A stretch of DNA of 64,000 nucleotides from Parvimonas parva (GTDB lineage Bacteria; Bacillota; Clostridia; Tissierellales; Peptoniphilaceae). The DNA lies in assembly GCF_016552165.1 (NCBI RefSeq), contig NZ_JACVDA010000003.1, positions 1 to 64,000 of the forward strand, in the 5' to 3' direction. A program made the position numbers and the translations under genes. Under the pieces are notes generated by a model. It worked only from the letters and a program-made list of their open reading frames with translations. It made no database searches and was not told where the DNA came from. Position 1 is the stretch's first letter. Every line of letters starts with the position of its first letter. Positions 19,275 to 28,927 of the stretch are shown one piece after another.

Positions 19275-20498
19275 TTACTCTCCTTTTTCTATACAAGAAA
19301 CTCCGGCTAAATGTCCGGTTGAAAATGCAATGGTTAAATTATAACCACCAGTATTTGCATCAACATCAAGAAGTTCCCCTACAATATATAAATTTTTTAT
19401 TAGCTTGCTTTCCATTGTCGAAGAATTGACTTCTTTAACTGAAACTCCCCCAATAGTAATAATCGCCTCACTTAATGGTCGCAAACTTTTAAAGTTAAAT
19501 TCTAAATTTTTCATTGTTTCTACAAGTTTTTTTCTATCTTCTTTTTTTAGTTGATTTACAGAAAGCTCTCCATCAACTTCGGACTTTTCTAAAACTAACT
19601 CAACCATAGAATTTATTAAAACATTTGAAAGAACATTTTTTAAATTTTTATTTTTATTTTCGTCAAATTCTCTAAGCAATCTAAGGTCCAAAGTATGCAC
19701 ATCAAGTTTTGGCTTTAAATCAATAGAAACAATGAAATCCTTTGAATTATCAAAATATTTACTGGATTTTAAAACTATTGGTCCACTAAAACCTGTATGA
19801 GTAAAAAGCATTTCTCCGAATTCAGAATTAATAAGTTTTCTATTTGAGTTATATATTTTAAAATCGACAAATTTTAAACTAACACCTGAATATTTTCTTA
19901 TTTTTTCTTTTACATCAATCCCAACAAGACCTGCCTTTAAATCTGTAATAGTATGCCCTAAATTTTTTAGAATTTCATGTCCCCTACCTCTTGAGCCTGT
20001 AAAAGGATATGACTTTCCACCTGTTGCAAAAATAACTTTATCAAAAAGTCCGTAATCTTTATTACATACCAATTCAAACTTATCTTCAACTAATTTAACA
20101 TCTTTAATTTCAGTATTTAAAATAGTTTTTACACCCTTAATATTTAAAACATTTTCTAAAGTTTTTATAACATCACTAGACTTATCAGAAAGTGGAAATA
20201 CACGACCACCTCTTTCAACTTTAGTTTTCAATCCATTTTCATTAAAAAACTTTAAAATATCTTCATTAGTATATGAATATAAACTGCTATACAAAAAATT
20301 TTTATTTCTATTTATCTCATCAAAAAATTCATAAATTCCCTTTGAATTTGTAATATTGCATCTACCTTTACCGGAAATATAAATTTTTTTACCAATCTTT
20401 TCATTACCATCAAACAAAAACACTTCAGTATTTTCATTTTTAGAAAAAATTGCACTCATAATACCTGATGCACCTGCACCAATAACTGCTATTTTTAT
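19275..20498 (-). CDS. BaiN/HI0933-family FAD-dependent oxidoreductase with an apparent ATA start
   Basis: NAD(P)/FAD flavoprotein of the HI0933/YhiN/BaiN group; substrate unknown here. Visible motifs: FDGNEKIGKKIYISGKGRCNITN, VIFATGGKSYPFTGSRGRGH and the C-terminal GELLDVDANTGGYNLTIAFSTG. The first ATG in frame is at 20459, but the essential FAD motif VIGAGASG is encoded just upstream of it. The homologous start (normally MKIAVIGAGASG) falls on an ATA at 20496-20498, 9 nt after GAGGT; upstream the frame closes at TAG with no ATG, GTG or TTG. With ATA the protein is 407 aa. Either AUA is used as start or ATG has mutated. It opens the baiN-cmk-plsC-ispH operon. Confidence 0.85.
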   Translation of the reverse strand: MKIAVIGAGASGIMSAIFSKNENTEVFLFDGNEKIGKKIYISGKGRCNITNSKGIYEFFDEINRNKNFLYSSLYSYTNEDILKFFNENGLKTKVERGGRVFPLSDKSSDVIKTLENVLNIKGVKTILNTEIKDVKLVEDKFELVCNKDYGLFDKVIFATGGKSYPFTGSRGRGHEILKNLGHTITDLKAGLVGIDVKEKIRKYSGVSLKFVDFKIYNSNRKLINSEFGEMLFTHTGFSGPIVLKSSKYFDNSKDFIVSIDLKPKLDVHTLDLRLLREFDENKNKNLKNVLSNVLINSMVELVLEKSEVDGELSVNQLKKEDRKKLVETMKNLEFNFKSLRPLSEAIITIGGVSVKEVNSSTMESKLIKNLYIVGELLDVDANTGGYNLTIAFSTGHLAGVSCIEKGE

Positions 20499-20536
20499 AA
20501 AATCACTACCTCGAATCTAATAATTTAACTCTTATT

Positions 20537-20565
20537 AGTATAAAATATTTTTTTAATTTAGTCAA
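20537..20565 (-). promoter_or_regulatory. promoter of the baiN-like operon
   Basis: Minus-strand TTGACT (20560-20565), 17-nt spacer, TATACT (20537-20542). The predicted transcript start, near 20530, leaves a short leader before the GAGGT and ATA start at 20498, which supports initiation there rather than at the ATG 39 nt downstream. Confidence 0.65.
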
Positions 20566-20624
20566 ATTTTTTTAATAAATAATATGTAAGAATATTTTTC
20601 GTATTATTGTGTGAAATTTTTGTA

Positions 20625-20653
20625 TAAAAAAATAGGAAGACAAATCTTCCTAT
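20625..20653 (-). terminator. terminator of rpmB
   Basis: ATAGGAAGA / TCTTCCTAT with a 4-nt loop, followed by seven Us on the minus strand. Confidence 0.85.
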
Positions 20654-20669
20654 AAAATTCAAAATATTA

Positions 20670-20876
20670 TTATTCAGCTGAAGTAAATGAAGGTCTTTCA
20701 ACAAAACCACTCTTTAAACAAGTAGTACAAACATTAATTCTTTTAACAGAACCGTCAACAACAACTCTAACTTTTCTAATGTTAGCGCCCCATGATCTAC
20801 TACTTTTTCTATTTGAGAAAGTTACTTTATTTCCAAATAATTTTGATTTATCGCAAATTGCACATCTTTTTGACAT
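20670..20876 (-). CDS. rpmB: 50S ribosomal protein L28
   Basis: 68 aa from the ATG of MSKRCAICDK, which has AAAGGAGGTAAGGAA directly upstream; the open frame extends 20 codons further without a ribosome site. It carries two CxxC pairs (CAIC, CTTC), the zinc-ribbon form of L28. Monocistronic, with its own promoter and terminator. Confidence 0.96.
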   Translation of the reverse strand: MSKRCAICDKSKLFGNKVTFSNRKSSRSWGANIRKVRVVVDGSVKRINVCTTCLKSGFVERPSFTSAE

Positions 20877-20915
20877 TTCCTTACCTCCTTTTACATACTC
20901 ATATTTAACAGTAGT

Positions 20916-20944
20916 ATTATACCATACAGCTTGCACTTTTGCAA
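20916..20944 (-). promoter_or_regulatory. promoter of rpmB
   Basis: Minus-strand TTGCAA (20939-20944), 17-nt spacer, TATAAT (20916-20921) with extended -10 TGG. The -35 lies in a small inverted repeat (CTTGC / GCAAG) at the end of the ligA region. Confidence 0.75.
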
Positions 20945-20961
20945 GTCTTTAAGTTATTTTT

Positions 20962-22944
20962 TTATCTTATCTTTTCTAAAAAACTTTCAAGAACATCTTC
21001 TGTTATTATTTCAATACCAAGTTCTTGAGCCTTTTTTAATTTTGAACCTGCTTTTTCTCCAACGACTAAAAAATCAGTAGATTTTGCTACTGCTGATTGT
21101 ACTACAAGTCCATTTTGTGAAAAAATATCTTCTAAATCTTTTCTTTTATATTTTTCAAAAGTTCCTGTAATTACAATTTTTTTATCTGTAAATTCACTTT
21201 GCGCTACTTCTTCATAAGGACTCACTTCTATTCCTTTAGAAAGTAATTTATCTAAAGCATCTTTACTATATTCATCATTAAAAAATTCAAAAATAGAATT
21301 AGCTACAATATCTCCAACATCATTAATCTGTAAAAGTTCCTCAACGGTAGCTTTTCTTAGATTATCCAATTTTTTATATTTTTTAGCTAAATCTTTTGCA
21401 GTTTTAATCCCTACATTTGCAATTCCAAGTGCATAAATAAAATTTTCCAAATTTACTTTTTTACTTTTTGCTATGGAATCCAATAAATTATTTGCTTTTT
21501 TATCTTTAAATTTATCCAAAGTCATAAGTTCATCAAATTTCAAATCATAAATTTTATAAACTGTATCTACTCCCAACTTTTCAAAAAGAGCATCAATAGT
21601 TTTTTCACTTAAACCTTCAATATTCATTGCATTTTTACTTGCAAAATGAACAAGTGCAGAGGTTAATTGTGGAGTACAAGCAAGAGTGTTTGTACAGAAA
21701 AAATGTACTCCATCTCTAATTAATTCACTATTACAAAATGGACAATGTGTAGGCATTTCAATTTCTTTTTCATTCTTCTCATCACTATCCATTGTTCCTA
21801 AAATTTCTGGAATAACATCATTTGAACGTCTTATCAAAACTCTTGAATTTATTTTTACTTTTTTTCTTAAAATATCATCATAATTATTAAGTGTTGCTCT
21901 TTGAACTGTAACATCTCCTATTTCAACAGGTTCCAAAATAGCAGTTGGAGTAACTTTTCCAGTTCTTCCAACATTCCAAACAACTTCTTTTAAAATTGTG
22001 CTATATTCTTCTGCCTCAAATTTATATGCTATTGCAAATCTTGGAAATTTGTTTGTATATCCAAAGTATTCCCTAAGTTCAAAGTCGTTTACCTTAATTA
22101 CAACTCCGTCTGTTAGGTAGTCAACTTTTTTTCTTAAAATCTCAATTTCATTTATTTTATCTTTAATTTCATTTATATTTAGACATTTTTTTTCGTATCC
22201 ATTTACTTTGAATTTATTTTCTTTTAAAAAGGCTATCATATCTTCTTGAGTTTTAAACTGTTCATCTGATTTAAAACCAACATTATAAATAAAAGCATCT
22301 AAATTTCTCTTTGCAGTTTTTCTAGGGTCAAGATTTCTTATAGCTCCAGCTGCAGCATTTCTTGCATTTTTTAATGGAACTTCAGCAGTTTCGTTATATT
22401 TTTCAAGAGCAGAAAGTGGCATAATAGCCTCTCCTTGAATTTCAACCAATCCCTTATATTCGATTTCAAGAGGAATACTTTTTATTGTTTTAACTTGTTC
22501 AAAAACTTCTTCTCCATAAACACCATTTCCTCTAGTTGATGCAGAAATTAATATTCCATTATCATAAGTCAAGTTTATAGTTAACCCATCAAACTTAAAT
22601 TCAACATAGTATTCTAAAGTTTTATTTGTGTTGTTTATTGAATTATATTCATTTAAAAGTTTCACACACCTATTATGAAAATCTTCAAGTTCTCCAAAAC
22701 TTTGTGCTTTTTGTAAACTGTAAAGCTCTTTTAAATGTGTATGTTTTTCAAACTTTTCTAAAACTTCTCCCCCAACTCTTTGTGTTGGAGAGTTAGGCAA
22801 AATTATTCCCGTTTCTTTTTCTAATTTCAAAAGTTCATCATAAAGTTTATCATACTCGGCATCACTAACAATCGGCTCATCTAATGTATAATATTGATAA
22901 GCCCAGAGATTTAATTTTTCTACAATTTCTTTCATATTATCCAT
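20962..22944 (-). CDS. ligA: NAD-dependent DNA ligase
   Basis: Seals nicks in replication and repair using NAD+. At 660 aa it has family length: Ia domain, adenylation domain with the nucleophile K117 in VEFKFDG, OB fold, zinc finger CPFC...FFCTNTLAC, helix-hairpin-helix repeats, and a C-terminal BRCT domain (about 585-660, KIVITGTFEKYKRKDLEDIF). It starts 1 nt after the pcrA stop, so pcrA-ligA form an operon; either of two nearby ATGs (residue 1 or 4) could be used. Confidence 0.97.
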   Translation of the reverse strand: MDNMKEIVEKLNLWAYQYYTLDEPIVSDAEYDKLYDELLKLEKETGIILPNSPTQRVGGEVLEKFEKHTHLKELYSLQKAQSFGELEDFHNRCVKLLNEYNSINNTNKTLEYYVEFKFDGLTINLTYDNGILISASTRGNGVYGEEVFEQVKTIKSIPLEIEYKGLVEIQGEAIMPLSALEKYNETAEVPLKNARNAAAGAIRNLDPRKTAKRNLDAFIYNVGFKSDEQFKTQEDMIAFLKENKFKVNGYEKKCLNINEIKDKINEIEILRKKVDYLTDGVVIKVNDFELREYFGYTNKFPRFAIAYKFEAEEYSTILKEVVWNVGRTGKVTPTAILEPVEIGDVTVQRATLNNYDDILRKKVKINSRVLIRRSNDVIPEILGTMDSDEKNEKEIEMPTHCPFCNSELIRDGVHFFCTNTLACTPQLTSALVHFASKNAMNIEGLSEKTIDALFEKLGVDTVYKIYDLKFDELMTLDKFKDKKANNLLDSIAKSKKVNLENFIYALGIANVGIKTAKDLAKKYKKLDNLRKATVEELLQINDVGDIVANSIFEFFNDEYSKDALDKLLSKGIEVSPYEEVAQSEFTDKKIVITGTFEKYKRKDLEDIFSQNGLVVQSAVAKSTDFLVVGEKAGSKLKKAQELGIEIITEDVLESFLEKIR

Positions 22945-22945
22945 A

Positions 22946-25198
22946 TTAAACCCTCTTTATACGTTTATCCTTTTTCAAGTCAAATAATTTAATTCCTTCT
23001 CCGTCAAAAGCAACCATAAGCATAACCTTTGCGCCTGCTTTTTCACATTTTATAACTGTTCCAACACCATATTTTTCATGCTTAATCTTTTCGCCAACTT
23101 TGTAAATATCTTTAGCTACATTTTCTTTATTTTTAGCATATTGATTAAGTGGTTTATCAAGTTTTGTTCTTCCAATATCGGCATTTGAAACATAAGTTCT
23201 TGAATAATCACCATAAGCATCATTTCTAATTTTAGAAGTAGAAACTCTTTCATCATCGAAACTAAATTCAACATTAATACTCTTATCATCAACAAAATTA
23301 ATTATCTCATCTACAAAACCAGAAGTTCTATAAAGATTTAATTTACCATACATAGTCATACTCTTTGTTGAAGAAATATAAAGTTTTTCTTTTGCTCTGG
23401 TAATAGCAACATAGAAAAGTCGTCTTTCTTCTTCAAGTCCGTCATCTCTTTCTTTAATAGACCTTTCGCTTGGAAAAATTCCTTCATTCATTCCAATTAT
23501 AAATACAACTTTATATTCAAGACCCTTTGCAGAGTGAATTGTCGTGAGTGTAACCACTCCGTAATCTTCTTCTGTCTTGTCAATATCTGATAAAAGACTA
23601 TTTGTTTCAAGATATTCCAACAATTTCACATTTTTATAATTATTAGAAATTTCTTCTAAAAATAAATTTATATTTTCACTTTTCTTTTCAAACTCTTTCT
23701 TTTCGTTTTCTCTTAAATAATTTACAAACTCAATAGAATTTAAAAGTTCTTTAGTTAAAATTTCAACATCTGTATCTTCAACACAAGTTATGAATCCAAA
23801 AATCATATCTCTAAAACTTTCAAAACTATCTCTTAATTTTTTACTGATAGAGTCTAAAAATTCATTCCTAAAAAGTCCGTCAAAAAGACTAATTCTCTCT
23901 GCATAACAAAATTCTTCCAATTTTTGTAAACTAACATTTCCAATAGCCCTTTTAGGATAATTTATAATTCTTCTAAAAGCATTATCGTCCTTTGGATTTG
24001 CGATAAGTTTTAAATAAGCTAAAATATCTTTTATTTCTTTTCTATCATAGAACTTAAGTCCTCCAACCATTCTATATGGTATTGAATTTTTCCTTAAAGC
24101 ATTTTCAATAGCAAAGGATTGGAAATTTGCACGATACAAAACTGCTATTTCAGAAAAATCATATCCGTCCATAATTAGCTTTGAAATATTTTGCGCAACT
24201 TCTATCGCCTCATAATTTTCATTTTGATAACTCTTGTAAATTATCTCATCTCCACCCTCTTTTTTAGTCCAAAGATTTTTCTCTTTTCTATTCACATTAT
24301 TTTTTATAAGCTCATTTGCACAGTCCAAAATCTTTTGAGTTGAACGATAATTTTCTTCTAATAAAATAATTTTTGAGTTTTCAAAGTCATTTTCAAAATT
24401 TAAAATATTTGAAATATTAGCTCCTCTCCAGCCATAGATTGATTGGTCAATATCTCCAACAGCACAAACATTTTTATATTTTGATGCTAAAAGTTTTATT
24501 ATTTCATATTGTGCATCATTTGTATCTTGATACTCATCAACATAGATATATTTAAACTTCTCTGAATAATATTCTAAAACTTCAGGACAACTTTTAAATA
24601 GTTCAATCGTTTTAAAAATCAAATCGTCAAAGTCTAAAGCATTATTCTTAACTAAAATTTCTTCGTATTTTTTATAAATCTTTTCTATTACATCAGTATT
24701 ATTTCCAAAAGAAAAATATTTTGAAAACTCATTAGGTTTAACATTCTTTCCCTTAGCATCACTTATAAGGCCAATAACCGCTCCTTTAAATTCTCCAAGC
24801 ACATTTTCCCAAGTAGGATTTTGTTTAAAAATTTCCTTTAAAACTAACTTTTGGTCATCTCTATCGTAAATTGTAAAATTGTTTGAATATCCAATCTTTT
24901 CTATATTAAATCTTAAAATTTTAGAACAAATTGAGTGGAAAGTTCCAATCCACATATTTGAAATATCTCTTTTAAAGATATTTTCTATTCTCTCTTTCAT
25001 TTCTTTTCCGGCTTTATTCGTAAAAGTAATTGCTAAAATTTCATATTCACTTACATTTTTTTCTAAAACCGCATAAGCAATCTTTGTAGTCAAAACTTTT
25101 GTCTTTCCACTACCTGCACCAGCAAGAACTAATAGTGGAGAGCCAAAATGTTCCACTGCCTCTAATTGTCTATTATTTAAACCTTTTAACAAATTCAT
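22946..25198 (-). CDS. pcrA: ATP-dependent DNA helicase PcrA (UvrD family)
   Basis: Superfamily 1 3'-5' helicase in repair and rolling-circle replication. The ATG of MNLLKGLNNRQ is preferred (TTAGGAGTGT upstream) over one eight codons earlier, giving 750 aa. Motifs: Walker A GAGSGKT (27-33), YVDEYQDTN, GDIDQSIYGWRGA, LEENYRS, TIHSAKGLEYKVVF, VAITRAKEKL. The C terminus ends with a tudor-like segment (VGEKIKHEKYGVGTVI) typical of PcrA. Confidence 0.97.
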   Translation of the reverse strand: MNLLKGLNNRQLEAVEHFGSPLLVLAGAGSGKTKVLTTKIAYAVLEKNVSEYEILAITFTNKAGKEMKERIENIFKRDISNMWIGTFHSICSKILRFNIEKIGYSNNFTIYDRDDQKLVLKEIFKQNPTWENVLGEFKGAVIGLISDAKGKNVKPNEFSKYFSFGNNTDVIEKIYKKYEEILVKNNALDFDDLIFKTIELFKSCPEVLEYYSEKFKYIYVDEYQDTNDAQYEIIKLLASKYKNVCAVGDIDQSIYGWRGANISNILNFENDFENSKIILLEENYRSTQKILDCANELIKNNVNRKEKNLWTKKEGGDEIIYKSYQNENYEAIEVAQNISKLIMDGYDFSEIAVLYRANFQSFAIENALRKNSIPYRMVGGLKFYDRKEIKDILAYLKLIANPKDDNAFRRIINYPKRAIGNVSLQKLEEFCYAERISLFDGLFRNEFLDSISKKLRDSFESFRDMIFGFITCVEDTDVEILTKELLNSIEFVNYLRENEKKEFEKKSENINLFLEEISNNYKNVKLLEYLETNSLLSDIDKTEEDYGVVTLTTIHSAKGLEYKVVFIIGMNEGIFPSERSIKERDDGLEEERRLFYVAITRAKEKLYISSTKSMTMYGKLNLYRTSGFVDEIINFVDDKSINVEFSFDDERVSTSKIRNDAYGDYSRTYVSNADIGRTKLDKPLNQYAKNKENVAKDIYKVGEKIKHEKYGVGTVIKCEKAGAKVMLMVAFDGEGIKLFDLKKDKRIKRV

Positions 25199-25221
25199 AT
25201 ACACTCCTAATTTACAATTCA

Positions 25222-25249
25222 TAAAAAAGCAATGGATTCACCATTGCTT
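25222..25249 (-). terminator. terminator of the cdaA-cdaR operon
   Basis: AAGCAATGG / CCATTGCTT with a 5-nt loop, followed by six Us on the minus strand. Confidence 0.85.
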
Positions 25250-25259
25250 AATTAATAAT

Positions 25260-26495
25260 TTATTTTTCAACAGCTTGAACAATATCATTAGAAATTTTAA
25301 CAATTTCTATACCTTCAATATGCTTAGCTTTTATTTGGACATTTTTGCCTACATCATCTTTTTTTACAGAAACGTAAAGTTTTATATCTTCTGCTTTAAG
25401 TTTTGCTAAATCTGATTCATATCCACTTACAGTAACTTGAACTTTACTTCTTAAGCTCTTTAAAAGAACTTCTTTTCCTGAATCATTTTCTATTGAAATA
25501 TTTGAAGTTTCTACCTCTAGTATTTTTTCAATTTTTTTATCGACATCAACATTAACTACAATCTTTACATCATTATTAACCAAAGCAATATCTGTTGGTA
25601 ATTCTAAATTCAAACTAAATGAACCTGACTCTTTAATTTGTGATAAGTCAAAAGGCTTTGTACTTATTTGTGAAATTTGCTCTAAACTTGTTAAATTACC
25701 TACAACATAAATTGAATTAGGTACTATGTTTTTCTTTAAAATTCTAATATCACTAGACGGAGTATTTATTTCAACTAATTTTATAGGAACTTCTTTGAAG
25801 TTTTTAAAACCAATCGAAACATTAGTATCTGTTTTACTTAGCTTAACTTTTTTAACTTCTTGATTAAACTCATCAACAGGAACAATTTTTGATTGAACAA
25901 CTTCATCATTATCCTTATCCGTAACATCAACCGTACAAAGAACTCTCTTTATTTTATTAACATAACTAACAGGACCACTAACTAAAATTTCAGAATCTGT
26001 CGGCTCTTTTTTTACAACAACTTGATTCTTATTTTTTATTTCTCCTGAAGTTTCAACTTCAACCTTATATGTCTTAGTAATTTCTTCATCTAAGGTTACA
26101 AGTAAATCTTTTTCTGAGGCTGACTTAAACCTAACATTATAAGGAACTTTAAAATTAATTGAGAGTCTATGAGAACCCGACGTTACTACCTTTTGCAAAT
26201 CAACTTCTGCAACAATATCATTTGCATTTACAGCAGACACATCACTTCTATTTCCTGTTATCACAACATCAACAGTCGAATTTTCTGGACTAACTCTTAC
26301 CAATTTTTCAGATTCCAAAACTGATTGATTTTTAAATGTTATAGGAATATTGTTAAATTGTCTTGTAACAATTGGATTTTTGCCACCAATTACTAGAACC
26401 CACATAACAAGTCCCACAGCTAAAGAAATCAATTTCAACTTAAAATCTTTTTTTATTAAATTTATAATACTTTTTACATTAATCTTTTTTAACAA
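25260..26495 (-). CDS. cdaR: CdaA regulatory protein CdaR (YbbR domain)
   Basis: Membrane-anchored regulator of the diadenylate cyclase. One N-terminal membrane helix (LKLISLAVGLVMWVLVIGG) is followed by about four YbbR repeats (NIPITFKNQ; VETSGEIKNKN; KLVEINTPSSDI; ILEVETSNISIEN). The start is uncertain: a TTG at 26495 preceded by AAGGTGAT is used here (411 aa); the frame is open to 26519. It overlaps the end of cdaA, so the two are coupled. Confidence 0.9.
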   Translation of the reverse strand: MLKKINVKSIINLIKKDFKLKLISLAVGLVMWVLVIGGKNPIVTRQFNNIPITFKNQSVLESEKLVRVSPENSTVDVVITGNRSDVSAVNANDIVAEVDLQKVVTSGSHRLSINFKVPYNVRFKSASEKDLLVTLDEEITKTYKVEVETSGEIKNKNQVVVKKEPTDSEILVSGPVSYVNKIKRVLCTVDVTDKDNDEVVQSKIVPVDEFNQEVKKVKLSKTDTNVSIGFKNFKEVPIKLVEINTPSSDIRILKKNIVPNSIYVVGNLTSLEQISQISTKPFDLSQIKESGSFSLNLELPTDIALVNNDVKIVVNVDVDKKIEKILEVETSNISIENDSGKEVLLKSLRSKVQVTVSGYESDLAKLKAEDIKLYVSVKKDDVGKNVQIKAKHIEGIEIVKISNDIVQAVEK

Positions 26496-27441
26496 TCTTA
26501 TCACCTTGATTTTCAACAATTTCGTTAACTTCTTCTTTTATATCTTCAATTATTTCTTTCTTTACTTCTTCCTTTATTTCTTCTTTAGTAATATTATCAT
26601 TTGAAATTTCTTTATTTTCAAATAAATTTTGGAAAATTTCTTTTAAAGAGTTAGTATTTTTTTCTTCAACAACAAAATTTTCAACTAAATAATTTAATAG
26701 ATATTGTTTTGTAACATTTCTATTTATCTTAGATTTTTCACAAATAGAAACATATCCTGTTTCTTCACTAACCACAATAACAATCGCATCGGATTTTTCA
26801 GAAATTCCAATACCAGCTCTATGTCTTGTGCCAAGTTCCATTGAAATTTCTTTATTGTCTGTTAAAGGTAAAAAACAAGATGCTGCAACAATATGCTCAT
26901 TACTTATTACAACTGCTCCATCATGTAAAGGAGTATTTGGAATAAAAATATTCATAAGTAATTCATAAGAAATTTCAGAATTTAAAGTAATTCCGGTTTC
27001 AATAATATCTCTAAGTCCGGTTTTTCTTTCTAAAACCATCAATGCCCCAATTTTTTTATCCGCTAAAGAAAAAGTTGCCTTAGTAATTTCATCTAAAACT
27101 CTAATATTACTTCTAGAAGTTTCAAAATTAACCGGTTTTAAAAGTTTATTATTTCCAATATGCTCTAAAACTCTTCTAAGCTCTGGTTGAAATACAATCA
27201 AAATTGCAATAAATCCAACAGTAACAGCATTATTTAAAATCCAACTTATAGTATAAAGTTTTAAATATTCACTAAGTTTTGCTCCAATAAAAATAAATAA
27301 AATACCTTTTATAAGTTGTGTTGCTCTTGTTCCCTTTATAAGAGAAAACAATTTATAAAAAACAAAACTAACTATAAATATATCCAAAATATCTGTTATC
27401 CTTATAGTTGATAACAAAAAAAGAAATTTATCCAAATTCAT
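26479..27441 (-). CDS. cdaA: diadenylate cyclase CdaA
   Basis: Makes the second messenger c-di-AMP. The 320-aa protein has three N-terminal membrane helices (up to about 80) and a DisA_N domain with the active-site motifs DGA (about 172, PLHDGAVVI) and RHR (about 207, LGTRHRAGIG). The C terminus is longer than in the roughly 270-aa Bacillus protein: about 45 extra residues rich in Glu, Lys and Ile, likely helical. Followed by overlapping cdaR, the conserved order; the usual third gene glmM is not adjacent here. Confidence 0.95.
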   Translation of the reverse strand: MNLDKFLFLLSTIRITDILDIFIVSFVFYKLFSLIKGTRATQLIKGILFIFIGAKLSEYLKLYTISWILNNAVTVGFIAILIVFQPELRRVLEHIGNNKLLKPVNFETSRSNIRVLDEITKATFSLADKKIGALMVLERKTGLRDIIETGITLNSEISYELLMNIFIPNTPLHDGAVVISNEHIVAASCFLPLTDNKEISMELGTRHRAGIGISEKSDAIVIVVSEETGYVSICEKSKINRNVTKQYLLNYLVENFVVEEKNTNSLKEIFQNLFENKEISNDNITKEEIKEEVKKEIIEDIKEEVNEIVENQGDKIVKKD

Positions 27442-27483
27442 AAAATCACATCTTTCTAATTTTTTTATAAAAACCTTACGTTA

Positions 27484-27512
27484 ATTATAATATAATACAG
27501 AGTAAATTTCAA
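27484..27512 (-). promoter_or_regulatory. promoter of cdaA-cdaR
   Basis: Minus-strand TTGAAA (27507-27512), 17-nt spacer, TATAAT (27484-27489). Confidence 0.7.
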
Positions 27513-27525
27513 CTTTGTAAAAGTA

Positions 27526-27556
27526 TAAAAAAAGAAAAGTTAAAAAACTTTTCTTT
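27526..27556 (-). terminator. terminator of the SCIFF operon
   Basis: AAAGAAAAGTT / AACTTTTCTTT with a short A-rich loop, followed by Us on the minus strand, just after the maturase stop codon. Confidence 0.75.
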
Positions 27557-27561
27557 TAAAA

Positions 27562-28926
27562 TTATTCTTCTTCACTTCTTACTGCATTCATCATTATTGC
27601 ACATTCCATTCTCTTTCTAAATAGCTTACAACCATATTCATATATTTTTGTAATATCTTTATGTGTATGGTAAGCATTAGCAGGACAACCTCCTGCACAA
27701 TAAAGTTTAGCCCAACAATCTTGACAATCATCTCTCGAATAAATATTGCAAGAACCGAATGTATCTCTTATATCCTCTCTTGTAATTCCGTCAAAGACAT
27801 TTCCTAAACACATTTCTTTGTCATTTACAAATTGATGACAAGGATACAACTCTCCGGTCGGCGTTACAGACATATATTCCGTCCCAGAACCACAGCCGGT
27901 AATTCTTTTATGAATACAAGGACTTGTTTCAAGATTTATTGTGTAATTATAAAATGAAAATGGCTTACCTTCTTTTTCACGTTTTAACATTTCTTTTGCT
28001 AAAATTTCGTATTGTTCAAAAAGAATTGGTAAATCTTCTTCAGTTAATGCAGACGGAGAACTTGCATCAGCAACAACAGGCTCCATACTTAATTCTGTAA
28101 AACCTAAATCAGCCATATGAAACAGGTCATTAGTAAAGTCTGTATTGTGATGAGTAAATGTTCCCCTTATGTAATAGTCTTTATCTCCTCTTTGTGCAAC
28201 AAGTTTTTGAAATTTAGGAACTATTGTATTATAACTTCCTTCTCCTTTTATATTCACTCTAAACCTATCGTTTGTTTCTTTTCTTCCGTCAAGAGAAAGA
28301 ACTACATTATGCATTTCTTTATTTGCAAAGTCAATAACTTCATCATTTATAAGAACTCCATTTGTAGTAAGAGTAAATCTAAAATTCTTATTATGTTCTT
28401 TTTCTATACTTCTTGCATATTTTACAACTTCTTTTACAACTCTCCAATTAACAAGCGGTTCCCCACCAAAAAAATCTACTTCTAAATTTTTTCTTGCTCC
28501 ACTATGCTCAATCAAAAAGTCTATTGCCTTTTTACCGACTTCAAGAGTCATCATCGCATCTTTGCCATGATATGTTCCTTGCTTTGCAAAACAATATTCA
28601 CAAGCCAAGTTACAAGTATGAGCAATATGTAAACAAAGTGCCTTTACAACAGAATTAGACTTTAATTTCGGTTTCAACCCTTTGTAAATATCTTCAGTAT
28701 ATAATTGTTTGTTTTCCTTTAAATATTCAACATCTTCTAAACATTCTTCGACATCTTTAGCTGTAATATTATTATATCTATCACAGATAATTTTCGTAAT
28801 TTCTTCTTTAGAATTTTTTTCATAAAGCTCAATAATATCATAAGCAACTTCATCTACAACATGAATAGAACCACTATATACATCAAGAACTATATTATAA
28901 CCATTTAGTTTGTACTGATGTATCAT
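27562..28926 (-). CDS. scfB: radical SAM/SPASM thioether-forming SCIFF peptide maturase
   Basis: 454 aa. An N-terminal peptide-recognition region (about 1-90) precedes the radical SAM core with CxxxCxxC at C105, C109 and C112 (TCNLACEYCFAKQGTYHG) and GGEP (FFGGEPLVNW). The SPASM part carries many Cys for auxiliary 4Fe-4S clusters (SPCIHKRITGCGSGTEY, LYPCHQF, CNIYSRDDCQDCWAKLYCAGGCPANAYHTH, YGCKLF). Known family members form Cys-Thr thioether links in the SCIFF peptide, which is encoded 1 nt upstream here. No export gene is adjacent. The precursor is unusual (next entry), so the reaction may differ. Confidence 0.94.
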   Translation of the reverse strand: MIHQYKLNGYNIVLDVYSGSIHVVDEVAYDIIELYEKNSKEEITKIICDRYNNITAKDVEECLEDVEYLKENKQLYTEDIYKGLKPKLKSNSVVKALCLHIAHTCNLACEYCFAKQGTYHGKDAMMTLEVGKKAIDFLIEHSGARKNLEVDFFGGEPLVNWRVVKEVVKYARSIEKEHNKNFRFTLTTNGVLINDEVIDFANKEMHNVVLSLDGRKETNDRFRVNIKGEGSYNTIVPKFQKLVAQRGDKDYYIRGTFTHHNTDFTNDLFHMADLGFTELSMEPVVADASSPSALTEEDLPILFEQYEILAKEMLKREKEGKPFSFYNYTINLETSPCIHKRITGCGSGTEYMSVTPTGELYPCHQFVNDKEMCLGNVFDGITREDIRDTFGSCNIYSRDDCQDCWAKLYCAGGCPANAYHTHKDITKIYEYGCKLFRKRMECAIMMNAVRSEEE

Positions 28927-28927
28927 C

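Noticed and set aside
28117-28485. Plus-strand ORF of 122 codons
   Set aside because: Antisense to the radical SAM maturase; Phe/Cys-rich product is a by-product of the AT-rich complement.
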